This document shows positions 41,554 to 50,741 of a DNA stretch of 64,000 nucleotides, piece after piece. Each line of letters starts with the position of its first letter. The first letter of the stretch is position 1. Made by a program: the position numbers and the translations under genes. Below the pieces are notes generated by a model. The model did no database searches. It worked only from the letters and a program-made list of their open reading frames with translations, and was not told where the DNA came from. Source of the DNA: Bacillota bacterium (lineage in GTDB: Bacteria; Bacillota; Clostridia; Christensenellales; Christensenellaceae); contig JAEWMJ010000043.1 in assembly GCA_023393165.1 (NCBI GenBank), positions 43,895 to 107,894 of the forward strand, in the 5' to 3' direction.

Positions 41554-42294
41554 TTATCTTTCCAATATTCTGGCCAGGAACTCGCGCGTGCGCTCGTGCT
41601 TAGGATTATCGAACATGATATGGGGCTCGGAATCCTCCACGATCACGCCCTTGTCCATAAACACGACCCTCTGCGCCACATCCCTGGCAAACGCCATTTC
41701 GTGCGTTACCACCAGCATTGTGAGGCCTGATCTGGCAAGTTCTTTCATAACATTCAGAACTTCCCCGACCATCTCCGGGTCCAGCGCGGATGTAGGCTCG
41801 TCAAACAGCAGGACTTCGGGCTCCATGGCAAGCGCCCGGGCAATCGCCACACGCTGCTTCTGACCGCCGGATATCTGCGCCGGTTTTGCGTTGATAAACT
41901 CCAGCATGCCTACCTTTTTCAAAAATTCCTTGGCGTTTTCCTCCGCATGTTTGCGGTCGCGTCCCAAAACCTTCATCTGGCCCACAACACAGTTTTCAAG
42001 TACGTTCAGGTTATTGAACAGGTTAAACTGCTGGAATACCATGCCTACCTTGGCGCGGTATTTGGATATGGGCACGCTGCCGTCCTCAATATTGCGTCCG
42101 TGGAAAAAGATCTCGCCGTCAGTCGGCGTTTCAAGCAGGTTGATGCACCGGAGAAGCGTGGATTTACCCGAACCCGAAGCGCCGATCACGCAGACCACCT
42201 CGCCGCGGCTTACGTTAAAGTCGATATCCTTCAAGACTTCATTCTTGTCAAAATATTTTTGGAGATGCTTAATCTCGATTATGTTTTCCGCCAT
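41554..42294 (-). CDS. Polar amino acid ABC importer ATPase (GlnQ-like)
   Basis: A 246-residue ATPase. Walker A GASGSGKSTLLRC, Q-loop VFQQFNLFNN, signature ISGGQKQRVAIARAL and Walker B LLFDEPTSALDPE match the GlnQ/ArtP subfamily closely. Its start overlaps the permease stop by one base. It drives amino acid uptake with the permease and lipoprotein encoded upstream. Confidence 0.94.
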   Translation of the reverse strand: MAENIIEIKHLQKYFDKNEVLKDIDFNVSRGEVVCVIGASGSGKSTLLRCINLLETPTDGEIFFHGRNIEDGSVPISKYRAKVGMVFQQFNLFNNLNVLENCVVGQMKVLGRDRKHAEENAKEFLKKVGMLEFINAKPAQISGGQKQRVAIARALAMEPEVLLFDEPTSALDPEMVGEVLNVMKELARSGLTMLVVTHEMAFARDVAQRVVFMDKGVIVEDSEPHIMFDNPKHERTREFLARILER

Positions 42295-43058
42295 TAAAGA
42301 GCGCCACCTCCTCTTTCTTTATCCTGGCCAAGATATCTCTCATAATTGGAGGGCCCGTCCATCCGTTTTTCTATAGCCAGCAGTATCCTGGTTGTGGTGA
42401 AAGTCAGGACGAAGTAGATGGCGCACGCTATGGCAAACGCTTCAAAGAACCTGTAATAGGTTCCGGCCGCCGATTTGGTCATAAAGAACAGCTCGGAAAC
42501 CGAGATGATGCTCAATACCGAGCTGTCTTTGATATTGATTACAAATTCATTGCCTATTGCCGGCATGATATTGCGGATTGCCTGCGGCAGGATGATCGTG
42601 GTCATGGTCTGCCAGTGGGTCATTCCTATGGAATGCGCCGCTTCCGTCTGGCCCTTGTCAACCGATATAATTCCTCCGCGCACCACCTCGGCCAGATATG
42701 CGCCTGTGTTGATGGAGATAATGAACAGCGCCGCAAAGAGCGAAGTCATATCCAAACCAAAAAGAATCGCCGATCCGTAATAGATGACCATGGCTTGTAC
42801 CATCATTGGAGTGCCGCGGAACACTTCGATATAAGCGATCAATATACCGCGTACAATCTTTAACAATACTTTTTTAGCCGGAGAATCCTTAGGTTCAATC
42901 GGAATAGTGCGCACAATGGCGACAAGCAAACCTATCCCGAATCCCGCAAGGGTACCCACCACCGCGATAAGCATGGTTGTGCCAGCGCCCTGCAGGAACA
43001 TTGAACCGTATTGCTGGAACAGAAATCCGATCCAGCCAAAAGAATCAGTAGGCAGCAT
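42294..43058 (-). CDS. Polar amino acid ABC importer permease
   Basis: A 254-residue HisM/GlnP-type permease with about five transmembrane segments. The EAA coupling loop reads EAAHSIGMTHWQTMTTIILPQAIR, shown here by its first part EAAHSIGMTHWQ, and the amino-terminal signature FRGTPMMVQAM is present. It works as a homodimer with the downstream ATPase. It lies 33 bases after the binding protein gene. Confidence 0.93.
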   Translation of the reverse strand: MLPTDSFGWIGFLFQQYGSMFLQGAGTTMLIAVVGTLAGFGIGLLVAIVRTIPIEPKDSPAKKVLLKIVRGILIAYIEVFRGTPMMVQAMVIYYGSAILFGLDMTSLFAALFIISINTGAYLAEVVRGGIISVDKGQTEAAHSIGMTHWQTMTTIILPQAIRNIMPAIGNEFVINIKDSSVLSIISVSELFFMTKSAAGTYYRFFEAFAIACAIYFVLTFTTTRILLAIEKRMDGPSNYERYLGQDKERGGGAL

Positions 43059-43091
43059 TTATTTTTACTCCTAATTCATTGTTTATAATTC

Positions 43092-44012
43092 TTATTGTGA
43101 AACCGGCTGACGCGCAACAGCGTCTTCCATCATTTTTTCACGGTCTTCCTGTGAAATTCCGGCCAGGATTTCGTTGATCTTGGACTGGTTCTCATCGCCT
43201 TTTTTCATACCCACCGCTACCTGGACATCTTCCGGATTTGTCTGGAAACCGGAACCTTCGGCAAACTGTACATAAGACAGGTTGGGGTTGGCCGCTACAG
43301 CCGAAACAGCGCCCGGAAGCTCGGAAATGTATCCGTCAATTTTTCCGGAAGTCAGGGCAACGATCATGGCGGGGAAGGTTTCCATGGCGGTCTGTTTTTC
43401 AACGCCCTGGATCTGGTCGATTACGGAATAATGGAATGTATCCAACTGTCCGGTGATCTTTGCGCCGGAGAAATCAGCGAGAGATTTAGCCGAAGCATAT
43501 TGGCTGTCCTTCTGAACAACGATAACCAGTTCGGATGTATAATAGGCGTCCGTGAAATCAATTGTCGCTTTGCGCTCTTCTGTCGGAGACATGCCGGCGA
43601 TGATCGCGTCGATCTTGTTTGAAAGCAGCGCCGGGATCAGTCCGTCCCATTCCGTTTTAACGATCACAAGATTTTTGCCCAGACCTTCGGCAATTTTCTT
43701 TGCGATCTGGACGTCGTATCCGTCGGCAAATCCGCCGCCGTTGATGGGCACTGTCAGATCGCTTTCTTGTGTCTGCGTCCAGTTGAAGGGCGCGTAATTG
43801 CATTCGAGGCCGACTTTGAAGTCGCCGGATGCAGCGGGTTCGGCGGATGCGCTTTCTTCAGCCGGAGCGCTCGAAGCCGCTGCTTCGCTCGGGGCAGCCG
43901 CACTACTTTGGGCAGCTGATTCCGCAGCCGGAGCGTTGCCTGCACAGGATGTGAATGCAAAAACAGACAACACCAATGCAACCACCAAAATGATTACAGT
44001 AAACTTTTTCAA
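43092..44012 (-). CDS. Polar amino acid-binding lipoprotein
   Basis: A 306-residue SBP family 3 protein. The lipobox is AFTSC at about residue 24, then an Ala/Ser/Glu-rich linker to about residue 62, and the binding domain starts FKVGLECNYAPFNW. GYDVQIAKKIAEGL, DAIIAGMSPTEERKATIDFTDAYY and the later GYISELPGAV are family segments; the ligand carboxylate-binding Arg is in EERKATID. Ligand class is polar or basic amino acids; the exact one is unknown. First gene of the operon. Confidence 0.93.
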   Translation of the reverse strand: MKKFTVIILVVALVLSVFAFTSCAGNAPAAESAAQSSAAAPSEAAASSAPAEESASAEPAASGDFKVGLECNYAPFNWTQTQESDLTVPINGGGFADGYDVQIAKKIAEGLGKNLVIVKTEWDGLIPALLSNKIDAIIAGMSPTEERKATIDFTDAYYTSELVIVVQKDSQYASAKSLADFSGAKITGQLDTFHYSVIDQIQGVEKQTAMETFPAMIVALTSGKIDGYISELPGAVSAVAANPNLSYVQFAEGSGFQTNPEDVQVAVGMKKGDENQSKINEILAGISQEDREKMMEDAVARQPVSQ

Positions 44013-44177
44013 AACTCTTTCCTCCTCAAGTTTATTGAAAATTTTTTGCTATAGTAGCATAGTAAACAAACAGAAATTAAATTTAATAATATTGTCGCAT
44101 TTTATGTACCGTACGTCAAGTGAAAATTAAAGTACATACTAGAAATATTATGCATTTCACAGCCTTTTTTTTAACAT

Positions 44178-44215
44178 AAAGGGATCCCTGTGCGGCAAGC
44201 CGGGATCCCTTGTGT
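44178..44215 (-). terminator. Inverted repeat after the CoA-disulfide reductase gene
   Basis: AAGGGATCCC and GGGATCCCTT around a 12-base loop, 38 bases downstream of the stop codon on the minus strand. The T-tract is short on the minus strand (TTTATG), so termination may be partial. Confidence 0.55.
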
Positions 44216-44252
44216 ACATTCATTTTTATACGCTTATATTTGCTGCTTTTTA

Positions 44253-46721
44253 CTAGATGAACAGTGTTGTGCCCGCGTTTTCATTGGCGGCAATATAGCT
44301 CGCCACCCCCGCGTATTCAATACCGTCCATGAGTTCTTCCTTCCGGATTCCCATCAGGTCCATGCTCATCGTGCAGGCGATGAATTTAACGCCCATATCC
44401 CGCACATGCTGCATCATAGTCGCCAAGTCATCCACATTCTTTTTCTTCATGATGCCTTTGATCATGCTCCGGCCCATGCCCATCATATTCATGCTGGAAA
44501 GCGGCAGCTTGCCCGCGCCCCGCGGCATCATGGAACCAAACATCTTTTCCGTCATGTTTTTATCCAGCTTCACCTTCTGATCTTTCCGCAGCGCATTGAG
44601 GCCCCAGAAAGTAAAGAACATGGTGACGTCCTTTCCCTGCGCGACGGCTCCCTGCGCAATGATCATGGAGGCAAGCACCTTATCCAGCTCGCCGCTGAAC
44701 ACCACGATGGTCGCATTCTTGTGCGTTCCTCCCGCCAGGCATTCGGACGCGGGCATTGCCTTTCCTTTTTCTATTGTCGCTATATATTTTCCCCCTTCGC
44801 TCATCAGAGAAACCAGTGTGTGCCCGTTTGAATTGCACCAGTTCTCCACATCGTTTGCGAACCCGGGCTCAGTAGAAATAATCTTTACGCGCTCTCCCTC
44901 CTGTGCGGCGGCCACCGCCTTGTACATTGCCATCAGCGGCCCCGGGCACTGCAGCCCGCACACGTCGATTTCGGCTGCCTCCGCATTTGTTTTTAATTTT
45001 TGCATATCGTCCACCTCCGGTTTTGACATTGTTTTGGGATTGTTTACCTTGTATTGCCCCATTTTATAGGTGCTGTATCCGCCCGAGAGGTTATACAGGT
45101 TGGTAAATCCGTTGCCAGCCAGTATGCGGATAGCGACATAAGCGCGCAGGCCTACCTGGCAGTTCACATAAATGGGCGCGTCCTTGGGAAGATTGATTTC
45201 ATTCAGCCGGCTCCTTAATTCATCCAGTTCAATGTTGACAGCTCCGGGGATATGCCCGGTGGAAAACTCGACGGGCGTACGTACATCCAGCAGGTATCCG
45301 CCTTTTTGAACGATGTCGTCTATTTCGTACCAGTGCGTCACCTTATAGACTCCCTGTGAAACGTTGCCCGCGATATACCCCAGAATATTCACCGGGTCCT
45401 TTGCGGACGAATAAGGGGGCGCATAGGAAAGTTCCAGATCCGCAAGATCATCCACCGTTCCGCCGAGCTTCATGGCGGTCGCAATCACGTCTATCCTTTT
45501 TTCCGTGCCGTCCTTGCCCACTGCCTGCGCTCCAAGGATCTTTCCTGTTTTCTCGTCGAAAATGAGCTTCAGGGCTATATTGGAAGAATTGGGATAATAG
45601 GACGCGTGGTTGGCCCTGTGCGCATGGATCGCCGTATAGGAAATGCCGTTTGCCTTGAGATAGGCTTCGCTCCTGCCGGTCGTCGCCGCTGTCAGCCCGA
45701 AAACCTTTACCACAGCAGTACCCTGGATCCTGCTGTTTGGTATTTTAATACCGTTGATATGGTCCGCCACCAGCCTGCCCTGCCTGTTTGCGGGCCAGGC
45801 CAGGGGAATCGAGGTTTTTGATCCGTCCACAAAGTCGGCGACTTCGATCACATCACCTATCGCATAGATATCCGGGTTTTCTTCCCCCGTTTCGGCGTCC
45901 AGCACATTGAAAGAATCCCCTGTTTTGATGAATCCGCGCGGGTTGAGCGCTATCCCGGCGTTCTTTGCAATCGAACTTTCGGGCGCTACGCCGATGGAAA
46001 GGACCGTCATATCCGTTTCGATCCGCTTGCCGCTTTCAAGAACGATCGCTCCTCCGTTTTCCTCAAACCGTGCAAGGCCGTCGCCCAGTATCAGGTTGAT
46101 GTTATGCAGATTGAGCTCACTGTGGATCATCTGCGCCATCTCAAAATCAAGCGGAGCCAGAACCTGGGGCATCTTTTCAATCAGATGCACCGCTATTCCG
46201 GCTTCGGACAGGTTTTCCGCCATCTCCACGCCGATAAAACCGCCGCCGATCACGGTAGCCGTACGGATGTTGTTTTGCGTGATGTATTCTTTGATTGAGT
46301 CCGTATCCGGAATGTTCCTCAGTACAAAAACATTTTTTGCTTTATCCATACCCTCGATAGGCGGCTTTATCGGCTTTGCGCCTGTGGATATGATCAGTTT
46401 GTCAAAGCTCTCCTCATACAGTTCATCCTTTATAATGTCCTTTACGGTTACCTTTTTGTTTTTCCAGTCTATGGCAACCACCTCGCTGAAATTGCGGATA
46501 TCCAGATTGAATCGTTTGGACATTCCGGGAACGGTCTGTACAAAGAGTTTATTTCTGTCGTGTATCACGTCTCCAATGTAATAAGGCAGCCCGCAATTCG
46601 CAAATGATATGCACTCGTCTCTCTCAAACATAACGATCTCGTCATGTTCGTTCAGCCTGCGCAGCCTGGCAGCCGCCGTAGCGCCGCCTGCAACTCCTCC
46701 TACGATAAGTATCTTAGTCAT
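44253..46721 (-). CDS. CoA-disulfide reductase fused to rhodanese, TusA and DsrE-like domains
   Basis: An 822-residue four-part protein. Residues about 1-445 form a FAD/NAD(P)H disulfide reductase with GGVAGGATAAARLRR, the single redox Cys in SFANCGLPYYIGD and GDVIEV. A rhodanese domain (about 455-550) has the persulfide Cys in YVNCQVGLRAY. A TusA domain (about 580-655) has CGLQCPGPL. A DsrE-like domain (about 660-822) has FFTFWGLNALRKD and a Cys in KFIACTMSM. Together they handle CoA-persulfide and sulfane-sulfur transfer. The gene overlaps the ArsR-type regulator by eight or more bases. Confidence 0.93.
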   Translation of the reverse strand: MTKILIVGGVAGGATAAARLRRLNEHDEIVMFERDECISFANCGLPYYIGDVIHDRNKLFVQTVPGMSKRFNLDIRNFSEVVAIDWKNKKVTVKDIIKDELYEESFDKLIISTGAKPIKPPIEGMDKAKNVFVLRNIPDTDSIKEYITQNNIRTATVIGGGFIGVEMAENLSEAGIAVHLIEKMPQVLAPLDFEMAQMIHSELNLHNINLILGDGLARFEENGGAIVLESGKRIETDMTVLSIGVAPESSIAKNAGIALNPRGFIKTGDSFNVLDAETGEENPDIYAIGDVIEVADFVDGSKTSIPLAWPANRQGRLVADHINGIKIPNSRIQGTAVVKVFGLTAATTGRSEAYLKANGISYTAIHAHRANHASYYPNSSNIALKLIFDEKTGKILGAQAVGKDGTEKRIDVIATAMKLGGTVDDLADLELSYAPPYSSAKDPVNILGYIAGNVSQGVYKVTHWYEIDDIVQKGGYLLDVRTPVEFSTGHIPGAVNIELDELRSRLNEINLPKDAPIYVNCQVGLRAYVAIRILAGNGFTNLYNLSGGYSTYKMGQYKVNNPKTMSKPEVDDMQKLKTNAEAAEIDVCGLQCPGPLMAMYKAVAAAQEGERVKIISTEPGFANDVENWCNSNGHTLVSLMSEGGKYIATIEKGKAMPASECLAGGTHKNATIVVFSGELDKVLASMIIAQGAVAQGKDVTMFFTFWGLNALRKDQKVKLDKNMTEKMFGSMMPRGAGKLPLSSMNMMGMGRSMIKGIMKKKNVDDLATMMQHVRDMGVKFIACTMSMDLMGIRKEELMDGIEYAGVASYIAANENAGTTLFI

Positions 46722-47004
46722 GGATGTTCCCTCCCAATATTGAAAATGCGAATTTTTTTATATCGTCGTTTTTCAGACGGTAATAAACTTCGTTTTTGAC
46801 CTTCTCGCTTGTAATGATCCCGGCCATTTTCAGTTTTGAAAGGTGCTGAGAAATGCCCGACTGGGATATCTCGAGGCACCGTTCCATATTTGAAACATTG
46901 CAGCTTCCTTTCTCCAGGAGCCCGCTGATAATGCAGAGCCGTACCGGATGCGCGAACGCTTTCAATGTTTCGGCCAGTTTTTGATAGTTTTTATTGTCTT
47001 CCAA
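46714..47004 (-). CDS. ArsR-family repressor
   Basis: A 96-residue winged-helix regulator. LAETLKAFAHPVRLCIISGL is the family start and CLEISQSGISQHLSKLKMAG the recognition helix. Cys residues in LLEKGSCNVSNMERC could make it respond to sulfane sulfur or metal; the linked persulfide enzyme favours sulfur (inference). TTG 47002-47004 is chosen as start because GAGG is eight bases upstream; GTG 47011-47013 is too close to it. Its stop overlaps the enzyme gene. Confidence 0.9.
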   Translation of the reverse strand: MEDNKNYQKLAETLKAFAHPVRLCIISGLLEKGSCNVSNMERCLEISQSGISQHLSKLKMAGIITSEKVKNEVYYRLKNDDIKKFAFSILGGNIHD

Positions 47005-47018
47005 TATATACACCTCGT

Positions 47019-47038
47019 ATATTATATTATTATAATAT
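47019..47038. promoter_or_regulatory. Candidate ArsR-type operator
   Basis: ATATTATA, four bases, TATAATAT: perfect 8-bp arms just upstream of the arsR start, the usual shape and place of an ArsR-family autoregulatory site. Low-complexity A/T sequence lowers certainty. Confidence 0.45.
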
Positions 47039-47212
47039 TATGATATTCTTATATTTTGCATAATGCAATTGGTTTTTTTATATTTTTTTAACTTATTTTC
47101 TCAATGGCATCTCATTCCATGTTTATTGACAACGCTTTCAATCTCGTATACGATCAAATTGCAGCCGGTCGGCAGAACCGGACAAATCAGAGGATAAAAA
47201 AGGGGAAGCAAC

Positions 47213-47587
47213 ATGTCATTGGGCGTAGGCATCGATATTTTAAGTACGCAAACCGTGCAGGATTCACTGGAAAACTCCGGAGAAGTATTCTTAAAAAAAT
47301 CATTTACGGATTGGGAAATCAGCCGGGCCAAGGAGGATCCTAAGCCCGTCGCCTATTACTCCAAGCTTTTTTCGGCCAAGGAAGCGATTTTTAAGCTATT
47401 TCAAGCTGAAAAAGGATCGGGCGTCCTGCTTACTGAAATAGAAATACGGGACGGAAAATTTGGCGAGCCTGTTCCGCATCTGACCGGTAAAGCGCGCAGA
47501 ATAATGCTTGCGCGCGGCGGCAGGCAGATCATTCTGAACCTAAGCTGTGAAGACGACTTTGCCGTGGCGGTCGCAATATTGGAATAA
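47213..47587 (+). CDS. acpS: Holo-[acyl-carrier-protein] synthase-like phosphopantetheinyl transferase
   Basis: A 124-residue AcpS-type enzyme that moves phosphopantetheine from CoA to the Ser of acyl carrier protein. GVGIDI (Mg-binding Asp) and FSAKEAIFKLF (catalytic Glu and Lys) are in place; ILNLSCEDDFAVAVAIL ends the domain. The pair SxTDWEI replaces the common FT..E motif conservatively. The ATG is behind AGGGGAAGCAAC. It stands alone, divergent from the ArsR gene. Confidence 0.88.
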   Translation: MSLGVGIDILSTQTVQDSLENSGEVFLKKSFTDWEISRAKEDPKPVAYYSKLFSAKEAIFKLFQAEKGSGVLLTEIEIRDGKFGEPVPHLTGKARRIMLARGGRQIILNLSCEDDFAVAVAILE

Positions 47588-47611
47588 GCCTTCATCTTTA
47601 AATTCTTATAA

Positions 47612-47655
47612 GAGGACGGGAAAAAAATATTCCCGCTCTTTCGGGCTATTTTTTT
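47612..47655 (+). terminator. Terminator after acpS
   Basis: AGAG-gA-CGGGAA pairs with TTCCCG-CTCT; a further T-tract follows (ATTTTTTTCC). Confidence 0.6.
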
Positions 47656-47710
47656 CCATGATAAAACCTGATAAATTCAAATAATCTGCATAAAAAAATC
47701 TGGAAAATGC

Positions 47711-47750
47711 TTGACATTTTTTATTTTTGGATTTAAGCTGAACATGTTCA
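47711..47750 (+). promoter_or_regulatory. Promoter and operator of the TetR-family gene
   Basis: A perfect TTGACA (47711-47716), 17 bases, then TAAGCT. The perfect palindrome TGAACATGTTCA (47739-47750) overlaps the -10/start region and another GTTCA half-site follows nearby, as expected for a self-repressing TetR protein. Confidence 0.55.
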
Positions 47751-47783
47751 TAACTAGTTCAATATATTTTGGAGGCTTCGGAT

Positions 47784-48335
47784 ATGTCGGATAATGAAAC
47801 CAAGGAAAAAATATTAAGGACAGCACAGGCAATGCTGCAGGAAGGGTTGTCGGCAGAAGATATCACCGTACGTCAGATCGCCGCACGTGCAGGCATCGGG
47901 ATAGGCACAATCAATTATCATTATCAGTCCAAAGACAAACTTTTGTCGGACGCAGTAAGCGGGCTAATGACGGTACTTGCAAACGAACTGGAGTATGACA
48001 ACGGCATTTCAGATCCCTTCCAGAAACTCAAACAATTTCTCATGACAATCGGAGAGATGTCCCTAAAGTATTATGAGATTTCCAGGATTCATGTCACCTA
48101 TGAACTGGAACAGGGTGATTTCAGTATTTGTTATTATATCATTCCTTTATTAAAGGAAATTTTCAAAAGTACAAGAAACGAAACCGAAATAAAGCTTGTT
48201 GCTATTGAACTGATTACTTCCATGCAAAGCATTTTTCTGAAAAAAGAAGCGTTTTTCAGATATACCGGTATTAATCTGCAGGATCCCGGCCAAAGAGAAG
48301 AAGCTTTGAACATTTTTTTAAAAAGGCTCTGTTAA
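47784..48335 (+). CDS. TetR-family transcriptional regulator
   Basis: A 183-residue regulator. The N-terminal domain (about 5-55) has TKEKILRTAQAML and the helix-turn-helix TVRQIAARAGIGIGTINYHYQSKDKLL. The C-terminal ligand domain has no specific family match. ATG 47784-47786 has GGAGG eight bases upstream; the frame begins five codons earlier. The two small membrane proteins that follow in the same direction are the likeliest local targets. Confidence 0.9.
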   Translation: MSDNETKEKILRTAQAMLQEGLSAEDITVRQIAARAGIGIGTINYHYQSKDKLLSDAVSGLMTVLANELEYDNGISDPFQKLKQFLMTIGEMSLKYYEISRIHVTYELEQGDFSICYYIIPLLKEIFKSTRNETEIKLVAIELITSMQSIFLKKEAFFRYTGINLQDPGQREEALNIFLKRLC

Positions 48336-48356
48336 AGTAAGATGTAGTGGAGAAAT

Positions 48357-48692
48357 ATGAAAAAAGAGTTATTTTATATAAAAATTGCACATACATTGAT
48401 TTGGCTTTTTTATGTTTTTATTATTGGATACATACTATATGCAGGTGTTTATAACAAAATCAGTTTATATTTGTTTATAGCAATTGGATTCGTGTTTTTA
48501 GAAGGAATAATTCTTATGATTTTTAAAGGCAAATGCCCTTTAACGGTTCTGGGATATAATTATACAGAGAAACATGAAGAAGGATTTGATATATTTTTAC
48601 CAAAATGGTTAGCAAAATATAATAAAGCCATATTTGGTACAATTTTTATCATAGGATTACTTATAGCAATATATAGAATTTCTAAAATGTAA
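48357..48692 (+). CDS. Small multi-spanning membrane protein of unknown function
   Basis: A 111-residue hydrophobic protein with three or four transmembrane helices (about 8-28, 33-53 and 85-107) separated by FKGKCPLTVLGYNYTEKHEEG, a polar loop. No family was recognised with certainty; the layout recalls DUF2784-like small membrane proteins. It is notably A/T-rich relative to its neighbours. It starts 21 bases after the TetR gene with GTGGAG upstream, so it is probably cotranscribed. Confidence 0.7.
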   Translation: MKKELFYIKIAHTLIWLFYVFIIGYILYAGVYNKISLYLFIAIGFVFLEGIILMIFKGKCPLTVLGYNYTEKHEEGFDIFLPKWLAKYNKAIFGTIFIIGLLIAIYRISKM

Positions 48693-48851
48693 TTCAGTGT
48701 CTGTAACTTAAAAATACTAATTCATATTCTTCATAAAATACAAATTAATGGACCTTATTCTCAAGGTTCCATTAAAAATATTATAAAATCAACTGTATTC
48801 TTAAACAGAGCTTTAAAAAATATTATTCAATAAAGAAAAGAGGTACTTTAA

Positions 48852-49046
48852 ATGAAAGTATTTAGAACTATTATGTCGGTCTTTTCCATGCTGATGATAG
48901 CCTTCACCATGATATGCGGATTTTGGATCAGCAATTCCGGCGCCGTATCAGACCTGGCCAGCTCCGCCGGTTTTCACATGATGCTGGGGATCATCACCGC
49001 AATCTCTGTATTTATTACCTGCATTCTGGCGATCATCAAAAAATAA
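48852..49046 (+). CDS. Small two-helix membrane protein
   Basis: A 64-residue protein with two transmembrane helices (about 8-29 and 41-61) joined by a short loop ISNSGAVSDLASSAGFHM. The ATG has AAAGAGG upstream. No function was recognised. It follows the TetR and 111-residue membrane protein genes in the same direction after a 159-base A/T-rich gap. Confidence 0.6.
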   Translation: MKVFRTIMSVFSMLMIAFTMICGFWISNSGAVSDLASSAGFHMMLGIITAISVFITCILAIIKK

Positions 49047-49274
49047 CCGGGAGGGTATGGATATGAATACATATTCGGTTCCCCGGAGGAGGCGCAGCCA
49101 ACGACAGGCGATTTTGGCGGGAAAAAGGCTGGCTGGATCCGGATACCCTTTTTTACTGCAATGTTAAAATTCCGTATCTGAAAAGAATCCTATCGCTCTT
49201 TTCTGGCAAAATTCCTGATCAAAAGCGGGCTTGTGCAAAGCTTAAACAAACACTGCTTTTCATAAGCAGCAAAC

Positions 49275-50618
49275 TTACTCTTCTTTTACAAATATAGTTG
49301 CAGGCCCGCTGCTTCCTGTAGACACCTTGCCCAGTATGACGGGCAGCATTTCCGGCTTTTTATCCGAATACTCGATCCCGCCCAGGAAAACCGCCTTCGC
49401 GTCCGCGACCCTTCCCTCTTCAGAAGTATACAGCTCGGCGATCACATCTCCCTTTTGTACTGCGTCCCCGGTCTTTTTATACAGGATGATGCCCGCCGCA
49501 TAATCGATCGGGCTGTCTTTCGTTTCTCTTCCCGCGCCCAGCAGACCCGCGGCTATTCCACATTTTTCAGCGTTCATATGGGTTATGTAACCGTCCTGCC
49601 CGGTCGTTATATTGTGTACGACCGATGCCTTGGGCAAACGTCCTGTGTCTTCGATTGCTTCCGGGTTTCCGCCCTGCGCGGCAACCATATTTTTAAATGA
49701 GGCAAACGCACGTCCGCTTTGGAGCGCGTCCTCCGCCAGGCGGCGGCATTCGGCATATTCACCCAGCTCCGCAAGAAAGAGCATATTCGAAGCCAGCTCC
49801 AGACAGATTTCCGTGAGGTCGTCCGGTCCGTTTCCTTTCAGGGTTTCCACTGCCTCCTCTACCTCCAGCGCGTTGCCGATCGCGCGGCCTAACGGCACAT
49901 CCATATTGGTTACCAGCGCGGCCGTCTTTTTTCCCTGGGACCAGCCAATCGCAACCATCTCTCTTGCAAGGGCCAAAGCCTCTTCCTCCGTTTTCATAAA
50001 CGCGCCGCTCCCGGTTTTTACATCCAGAAGGATGCAGTCCGCGCCTGCGGCCAGTTTTTTGCTCATGATGCTGGAAGCGATCAGCGGCATGCTCTGCACG
50101 GTAGCGGTCACGTCCCTGAGGGCGTACAGTTTTTTATCCGCCGGGCAGATATTTCCCGTCTGGCCGATCACGCATAAGCCGATGTCGTTTACGATCCCGT
50201 AGAATTCCTCACTGGGCAGGCTTACGCGCATACCGGGGATGGATTCCAATTTGTCCAGCGTGCCGCCGGTGTGGCCCAGTCCCCGTCCGGACATCTTGGC
50301 CACCTTTACGCCGCAGGAAGCCACGATGGGCGCTACAATGAGAGTCGTCTTGTCTCCCACGCCCCCGGTGCTGTGTTTGTCCACCTTGATACCGTTGATT
50401 TTCCTCAAATCAACGGTATCCCCGGAATGTGCCATATATTTTGTCAGCAGCGAGGTCTCCTCAGCGTCCATGCCGTTAAAATATACCGCCATTAAAAAAG
50501 CGGATACCTGATACTCCGGAATGCTTTCGTCCGTCACGCCGTGCACAAAGAAAGAAATTTCCTCATCGGTCAGGCGTTCCTTCCGCTGTTTTTTCATAAT
50601 AATATCAACCATTCTCAT
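49275..50618 (-). CDS. pdp: Pyrimidine-nucleoside (thymidine) phosphorylase
   Basis: A 447-residue family-3 glycosyltransferase that splits thymidine, uridine or deoxyuridine with phosphate to base and (deoxy)ribose-1-phosphate. The signature KHSTGGVGDKTTLIVAPIVA is followed by SGRGLGHTGGTLDKLESIPG; the C-terminal biotinyl-like domain has AGIILYKKTGDAVQKGD. ATG 50616-50618 has AGGAGG seven bases upstream. It lies downstream of cdd on the same strand. The deoxyribose-1-phosphate it yields could in principle feed sugar-phosphate metabolism, but nothing links it directly to the distant microcompartment. Confidence 0.94.
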   Translation of the reverse strand: MRMVDIIMKKQRKERLTDEEISFFVHGVTDESIPEYQVSAFLMAVYFNGMDAEETSLLTKYMAHSGDTVDLRKINGIKVDKHSTGGVGDKTTLIVAPIVASCGVKVAKMSGRGLGHTGGTLDKLESIPGMRVSLPSEEFYGIVNDIGLCVIGQTGNICPADKKLYALRDVTATVQSMPLIASSIMSKKLAAGADCILLDVKTGSGAFMKTEEEALALAREMVAIGWSQGKKTAALVTNMDVPLGRAIGNALEVEEAVETLKGNGPDDLTEICLELASNMLFLAELGEYAECRRLAEDALQSGRAFASFKNMVAAQGGNPEAIEDTGRLPKASVVHNITTGQDGYITHMNAEKCGIAAGLLGAGRETKDSPIDYAAGIILYKKTGDAVQKGDVIAELYTSEEGRVADAKAVFLGGIEYSDKKPEMLPVILGKVSTGSSGPATIFVKEE

Positions 50619-50741
50619 GAAAAGATACCTCCTTGATTCAGATCCACGATTCATAAGCCGCCGCTGCCTGTTTATTGTAACATTACCTTTATATGTGTTT
50701 TTATTATATTATATATACCAGATTAAGGCAATTAAGCAGTT

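Noticed and set aside
49047..49274. Small frame starting at 49063 (MNTYSVPRRRRSQRQ...)
   Set aside because: It has no clear ribosome binding site, is 34 codons long and lacks features; taken as non-coding.
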